From NCBI GenBank assembly GCA_025024175.1, contig QCXZ01000138.1, positions 46,843,092 through 46,907,091 of the forward strand: a stretch of DNA of 64,000 nt, read 5' to 3'. The notes beneath the pieces were generated by a model. It did no database searches. It was not told the origin of the DNA and was given only the letters and a program-made list of their open reading frames with translations. This stretch comes from Rhyzopertha dominica (Eukaryota; Arthropoda; Insecta; Coleoptera; Bostrichidae). A program made the position numbers and the translations under genes. Shown here in pieces: positions 58,980 to 64,000 of this stretch (positions within the stretch are counted from its first letter, which is position 1; every line of letters begins with the position of its first letter).

Positions 58980-59345
58980 CATGTATGCTCGTAACTTTGG
59001 CGTCATTCAAATTTACTCGCTGCTTGTCCCGTTACTAGCCTCAGCTCGAGGGCGAATGAAGCAAGTTGTCTCGGATCGTTCATAAACTATTCCCGAACTC
59101 GTGAAGATCCTGCGTTTGGCTACCCTATAAAACACTAAATCCCATTCTTTGGCAAAATTTATTTTCCTTATCTACCCGGACGGCTCTTGAGCCAGATTTT
59201 CCATTATACCTACTAAATTATCCTAAACGGATGAGACACCCCCGAATACTTGCGCGATCTCGATAACGCCCGCTGAAAAAGAGTACTGCATCTGAGTTAT
59301 AGCGCAGCGAATGGACGTGGGGATGAGCATGTGCTCCCTAACTTT
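58980..59345. promoter_or_regulatory. GC-richer island
   Basis: A CpG-containing block such as 'cagctcgagggcgaatg' with no open frame of note. Candidate conserved non-coding DNA by composition. Confidence 0.22.
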
Positions 59346-59799
59346 TTTATAGTGCAATATAGATTAAACAGGTTAAAGTTTTCACTCTCGTGTATTATTC
59401 AGTTTGTCTTTTACAGAACAAAAGCGGGCATTGCAAGAAGGATCTGGATTTTGAAATATTTAATTGCACGTTATCTGCATTGATTGCACTTTTCAGTAAT
59501 TTATCATCATTTAGTAACATTGAAGATTGGTCAGCTCCAGCAAATACTAAGAGGGCATTACGTCCTGCCATTAACATGTCCTTACAAACTAACTTTACCT
59601 TTGAAGGACGTCAAGTGGTGTATTTTTTCAAATATATAAAAATACTGCTCACTGTGCCAAATATTTACTGTCACAGCTCATGCAGCCTAAGCTGAAGATG
59701 AAAGTAGACTTTAAATTAATGAGGGTTTACATTTTAATCTACTGAATAAAGTATTAGCATTTTTAAGGTTATCTATAGTAATTTTGATATCTTCTTGTG

Positions 59800-60420
59800 T
59801 TGTTGAGAAGGGGATTCAGAGTGACGTAAGATTTTTTTGGAAGGTCACTTCCAGCCACCCTTTCTATAAAATCGTCTATAAGCTGTTGATTGAATAAATC
59901 ATGTTTCTTAAGTCGCCATACAAAACACCATCCATCTTCAACGGTGTAAGGAGCACTTCTGTCTACAGAGGTTTTCTGGTAGTTAGCCGATTTGTAGGTA
60001 GCCCTTTCAGATCTCGGGAAATCAGAAACTCATTTGGAGCTGATTGATATTTTTGCCACGCTTTATATGTAGCAAACTGTCTGCGAATCTCCGGAGGAGC
60101 AATGTTTGAAAGAATCGGAAGCCAAGGTAATGGAGTTGACTTAATTGTTCCAGTGATTAGTCGCATTGCAGTATTGTGCAGGGTGTTATTTCTATAATCT
60201 GTAATTTTTTTACTGATATTTTCTAAATGTTTCTTGTACGTTAGAGACGTATCTAGAGTCACTCCAAAGTATTTTGGCGAGAAGTTATGTTATGTTATTT
60301 GATATACTTGAAGTTGTTTTGTCTTTTGATCATTGTGGAGATGAAAACAAGTTACTTCTGCCTTCAATGGATTAGGCCAGATATAATTTAGTTTCCATGT
60401 AAAGACTTTGCATTTTGTCT
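59800..60420 (-). pseudogene. Jockey/CR1-group LINE, second partial copy
   Basis: On the minus strand: 'WPNPLKAEVTCFHL' (about 60370), 'PKYFGVTLDTSLTYKKHLEN' (about 60250), then 'TAMRLITGTIKSTPLPWLP' and 'ILSNIAPPEIRRQ', then 'FLISRDLKGLPTNRLTTRKP' (59963-60262). DNA similarity to 34769-35330 is clear, for example 'agctgattgatat.tttgcca', so both are one family. It lacks a segment between 'ISKKI' and 'TAMRL' plus all upstream RT. Dead 3' fragment. Confidence 0.8.
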
Positions 60421-60429
60421 TTATAACCG

Positions 60430-61230
60430 TTAATTTTATGTATAAAATTAGTAACAGTGCTATCTGTTTTTAGCTATGAAGGACTCTTTACTGGGTATTA
60501 ATGAATGATAATGATTAATAACTAAATCTGCGACTAAGAGACAACACTGTGTTTACATTTTCTGGTATATTTGTAGTGGAAGTTAGCAAACAATTCTTTT
60601 CTGTTTTAACCTCAGTTCTTCTTTGAAGATTAGTTCCGTTAATTTTATTGATAATAATTATTTTAGTTCTATAAAAATGATACTAAATGCAATCCTTTGA
60701 ACACTACATAGGCTGTTAGCACTTGATTTACTTGAAATTTAACTGTGGCTTAAATTTCAGAGTCTCATGAAATAAAATAACGTATTAGCATGTTATTCAA
60801 TTTCACATCTTTTCTTTGTAATGGTTGAATACATCGCAAACAAAAAACAAATAGGCTTTTGATGCTGTTGGACACATATGATTAGGGCGAATTCTCAAGT
60901 TCTTACAATGATGTAAAAAAAAACTCTGCAGTCCGAATGTTGATCCTTTCCACGTCTAAAGTGAGCATAATTAATACCCCACATTTAGTTGTGTGTGTAA
61001 AAGCATAAAGATAGACGAATGCAGTTTTTCTTGTAAAACTGAACATGCTATTTTTTCTTAAATCATTTATCATTAAAATTTGAACATGTTTTTTTGTGAG
61101 ATAGTAGCAAAATTCTACTTTTCTTTGGATTTCATGTATTATATTTCATCGGCAAACTGCTTCATTTATAAAATCTGAAAATTTTACATATACGCACCCT
61201 ATAAATTTTACTCCTAAATAACTGTTAATA
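60430..61230. other. Non-coding spacer
   Basis: AT-rich; nothing recognised. Confidence 0.5.
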
Positions 61231-61239
61231 TCAACATTC

Positions 61240-61620
61240 CGGGATCTGGGTCGCACTCCGTATTTCTGCTTCCAGATTGCCCCTCCCGCCCACCCCTTTT
61301 CTTTTTTAATATTTCATCTATCCTTCCTGGCAGCACCGCGACGCCCCCTTTTAGAACAAATCCGATGCTGATTCTTACAGGCCATTATTAAAAACGCGAG
61401 GTGTATTTACACCAGGACGTCGTAGACGGCGGCGGAGAGCCGTCCTGCCCGGGGGACGGTCTCCTAGCAACCGCGCCTGCAGCTTCCGCTAGACGGTTAC
61501 TTCTGTACCTGCAGGACTCAGTCAAGCCTACAGTTTCAATAGCTGCCACAGACGGCTGCGTGACAAAATGAGATACCTGTGTGGAGTAGGCGATGCGCTT
61601 TCTTAGGCACGTTGTGCAGT
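61240..61620. promoter_or_regulatory. Strong GC island with X-box-like motif, candidate promoter or enhancer
   Basis: This is the most GC- and CpG-rich stretch of the window, with a C/T-rich tract, a GACGTC word, GGCGGCGG and an inverted GTCC...GGGGAC. At 61459-61471, GTCTCC-T-AGCAAC fits the RFX X-box pattern RYYNYY-N(1-3)-RRNRAC. An ATG at 61569 opens only 12 codons. It could be the promoter of a gene outside the window or a distal element. Nothing proves transcription. Confidence 0.35.
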
Positions 61621-61629
61621 TTGCGATTT

Positions 61630-62110
61630 GAATTTGCTATTAATGTATGTAGAGCTCATGTGTTTTGTTGTTGCCAGTTTTATTGTACTCCGGTACAGCA
61701 TTAGCTTTGATTAACACAGTTATTTCAAATAATAATAATTAGTACATATTTGTATTTAAACATGTAGCAAATTGGAAAGGAGAAATGGTCATCGCCACTA
61801 TTTAAATTATCTAACCTGATTTTATTTCATATGTCACAATCAAACGCTACTACAATGAAACAATATACCTAGTCTAGTTATTGCAACTGTATCCCACATT
61901 ATATGCCTCAATCAGCTACGAAGAAAGTATTTAGTCTTACATTATGTGTTGGGTGTTGTTATTCCACTCAGTTCTGTTTTACTAGGTGCTAAAATTGGGT
62001 GATAACTTTGCAGACTACACGATAGTTTTAACAGCAGGTATTCAGTAATTATTGGATTAGGGATAATAGAACCAAAGCGACACAGGGAGATGTCCTGAAG
62101 CTATAGCAAC
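61630..62110. other. Non-coding spacer
   Basis: AT-rich; nothing recognised. Confidence 0.5.
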
Positions 62111-62121
62111 TCTAGCTAACA

Positions 62122-62640
62122 GTGAAGAAACTAGTTTATGACTATTTGAGAATACCGTACATCAAATACATCCACCAAGAAATAAAAACAAAGAAAACTT
62201 TCACCTTTCGGCAAAACTGCCAAACTGGTTTGTTTTTTAAATTGTCGCTTTGTGGAAAATTTGTGAATATAATAGAATTAAATGAAGAATATAATCATCC
62301 ATTATCTCCAAGATTATTTCAAAGCTTGCCTCAACAGCGTTTAAAAATTCCGAATAAACTTAAACTGACTTCAACAGCAGCATTATAAGCGTACGCCAAT
62401 AACAAAAATTCATATAAAATAATATTATAAGTGAATCTGGTTGCCTCTTTAAATTATAGAATATACTCAAGATCCAGAAATGAAATATACATTTGTGCCT
62501 TATCCAGAGATAGACGGCATATATTGGCTACATAACAGTCGAGCAGCCACGTACTTAATTATGGTGGGAGATTCAGAACCGCAACGTGCTGATTCACAAG
62601 ATTTAGGCATTGAACAAAAGTTTCTGAGGCTAAGAAAAAA
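62122..62640 (+). pseudogene. ZSWIM3/MULE-like N-terminal scrap
   Basis: The 88-codon frame 62122-62388 reads 'TFRQNCQTGLFFKLSLCGKF' and then 'EEYNHPLSPRLFQSLPQQRL'. This matches the N-terminal domain of ZSWIM3-like and MULE-derived arthropod proteins (pattern F...CP...... G.....V....EHNH..S...F..LPQQR.L). A second frame continues to about 62646 ('SRAATYLIMVGDSEPQRADS') without a known match. No DDE catalytic region or SWIM finger is seen. Likely a truncated transposon-derived pseudogene; a host exon is less likely but not excluded. Confidence 0.45.
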
Positions 62641-62649
62641 GTCATAATA

Positions 62650-63380
62650 CTTCCTGATATTAAAAGACTAGTAGAAACGAGAGACCGTCGAAAAAGATGT
62701 AGAGTAGCGGTTATGTTTTTTAAAAAAAAGCAGGAAATGATATGTTTAGCGTTTTAATGTTCCTTTATCTTACCATATGATTGCCAAGTCTTTATTAAGA
62801 AAAAGTTTGTAATATGTTTGTAATGTAATGTTTAATTTAAGCAATCATCAACTTTAACAAAGAAAATAGAAACTGACCCCTAAACTCTTACATGTGGAAA
62901 TCAGTATAAACAGAATCATCAATGACGAAAGTTAAAATTACTAGAGAGTGATCTGTACCAATATTTCGGCAATATCGTACCTCAGAATTTATTTTACTGA
63001 AGGAAAGGTTTTCTATACACTTCTGGATTACTATAACTACTACAAAATTTTGCATCTTTCATTTAACAACGATGCTTCAATTTACAATGTGTCTGTATTG
63101 TATTTGCTTGTGTTTATCCTTTTGTTCATCTCTGATGCCATTTACCGTATGATCTTTTTTTCAAGCTTGTAAATTTAACGAGTTTATGCTGTCTTTGTCG
63201 TTCTGGTCGATTTTATAAAGTACAAAATTGAATAGAATATTCGGTTAAGTATATTTAAAAAAAAGTGCTACGAACCTAAACATTGCTACGAGAATTGATT
63301 AGTAACAGGTACTGTTACAATTGATAATGTCTGTAAGTAAATCAATACCTGGCAACATGCTACAGAACACCTCCTTCCCC
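62650..63380. other. Non-coding spacer
   Basis: AT-rich; the hydrophobic frame at 62948-63172 has no recognised family. Confidence 0.45.
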
Positions 63381-63389
63381 GATAAAGGT

Positions 63390-63700
63390 CGACCACTTAA
63401 AATTTTAGTGTCACCACTCTCGTAGCGGGTCGTATCCCCCCTGTATTCGTTGTTTTAATCAGAACTTCCCCGCATTTCAATTTTGGCCGTTATAATGAAC
63501 GGCTTTCATTTGTCGTTGCTTTGTTACGGCTGTAAACTCTAGTCCTGTCCAACTCTGGCGGGATTCATTAGTGAAACGGCAAAATTAAAAAATGAAACCC
63601 GTTTTGTACCGAACATAGTGCATTAGCAGTTCGTTGGAAACCAACGCGTGATGTCAATGGTAACACGAGGCAATGGCGCAGATTTATTGATCAACATAAC
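63390..63700. promoter_or_regulatory. GC-richer island
   Basis: A short GC-richer block with a 'gttataatgaacggc' segment and several CpGs, no coding match. Sequence after 63700 to the window end is AT-rich with nothing recognised. Confidence 0.2.
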
Positions 63701-64000
63701 TGTACCTTGCACGATACTCGTATCTGTTAGTAAAGAATACGATCTAGTTCTTTATAAATGATTTTCTGTTTATGGGCAGTCAGTTGCGCAGTTTCAGCTT
63801 AGAAATACTGATATTACAACGCTTTTGTTTCACAAACATTTAATAATATTATACAACAAGACTATCAGAAATACCCGATTCTTTAGACAATATGTCAAGT
63901 TTCGAGTATTTTAAGTCGTTGAGTCGTACATAGGTAGATTAAATAATGAATAGACAATAAATCATTGATTATAGATATAATTCATACCGCAAAATAAAAA

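Noticed and set aside
1..64000. Host protein-coding genes
   Set aside because: No frame outside mobile-element relics shows a recognised domain; splice-linked exons cannot be supported from sequence alone.

Overview
The window looks like AT-rich nuclear DNA from an arthropod, most likely an insect. The evidence is the mix of decayed transposable-element proteins: a Penelope-like retroelement with a GIY-YIG endonuclease, several arthropod-type Tc1/mariner/IS630 DDE transposases, a THAP-bearing P-like element, hAT-type elements, jockey/I-type LINEs and a Ty3/gypsy scrap. Isolated N bases fit a draft assembly. I find no host protein-coding gene, no rRNA and no intact tRNA. Nearly all open reading frames are short chance ORFs, so the window is best read as a gene desert or very large intron with mobile-element relics and scattered GC-richer islands.

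Layout. 1-8 kb: AT-rich spacer with one half of an unnamed repeat (2.3-2.7 kb), GC-richer islands (3.0-3.3 and 5.1-5.5 kb) and a tRNA-like SINE head (4.94 kb). 8-10.1 kb: an I/R1-group LINE scrap, a GC island and a 39-bp minisatellite. 10.65-11.65 kb: a P-like element with about 50-bp inverted termini and a THAP relic. 11.69-12.42 kb: a near-perfect Penelope palindrome. 12.84 kb: a gypsy RT scrap. 17.57-17.91 kb: a MITE. 19.97 kb: a hAT-type end. 22.16-22.33 kb: tRNA-like SINE heads. 23.4-27.1 kb: two Tc1/mariner-type transposase relics and a LINE endonuclease/RT relic. 29.8-33.1 kb: a lone Penelope terminus and a 2.56-kb head-to-head Penelope composite bounded by a 14-bp target-site duplication. 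34.6-37.0 kb: a degraded LINE on the minus strand, with a second partial copy at 59.8-60.4 kb. 39.9-41.3 kb: hAT-like and IS630-like transposase scraps. 42.3-44.5 kb: a 2.1-kb segment with matching inverted ends. 48.8-54.1 kb: two TA microsatellite loci in opposite orientation, sharing a recurring decamer, with an 869-bp non-autonomous hAT element (perfect 8-bp target duplication) and an inverted repeat pair between them. 55.8-56.4 kb: a local duplication with an internal deletion. 57-64 kb: a retroelement C-terminal scrap, a GC island with an X-box-like motif, and a ZSWIM/MULE-like N-terminal scrap.

The most interesting signal is the Penelope-like family. At two independent loci both arms of an inverted pair are present, only one arm carries the short terminal tail, and short target duplications bound the whole unit. 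Arms within a locus share variants that differ between loci. The inversion junctions show 5-7 bp of microhomology. This fits one insertion event making both arms, a twin-priming-like outcome. The terminal region also holds a degenerate hammerhead-ribozyme-like motif, known from other Penelope-like elements.
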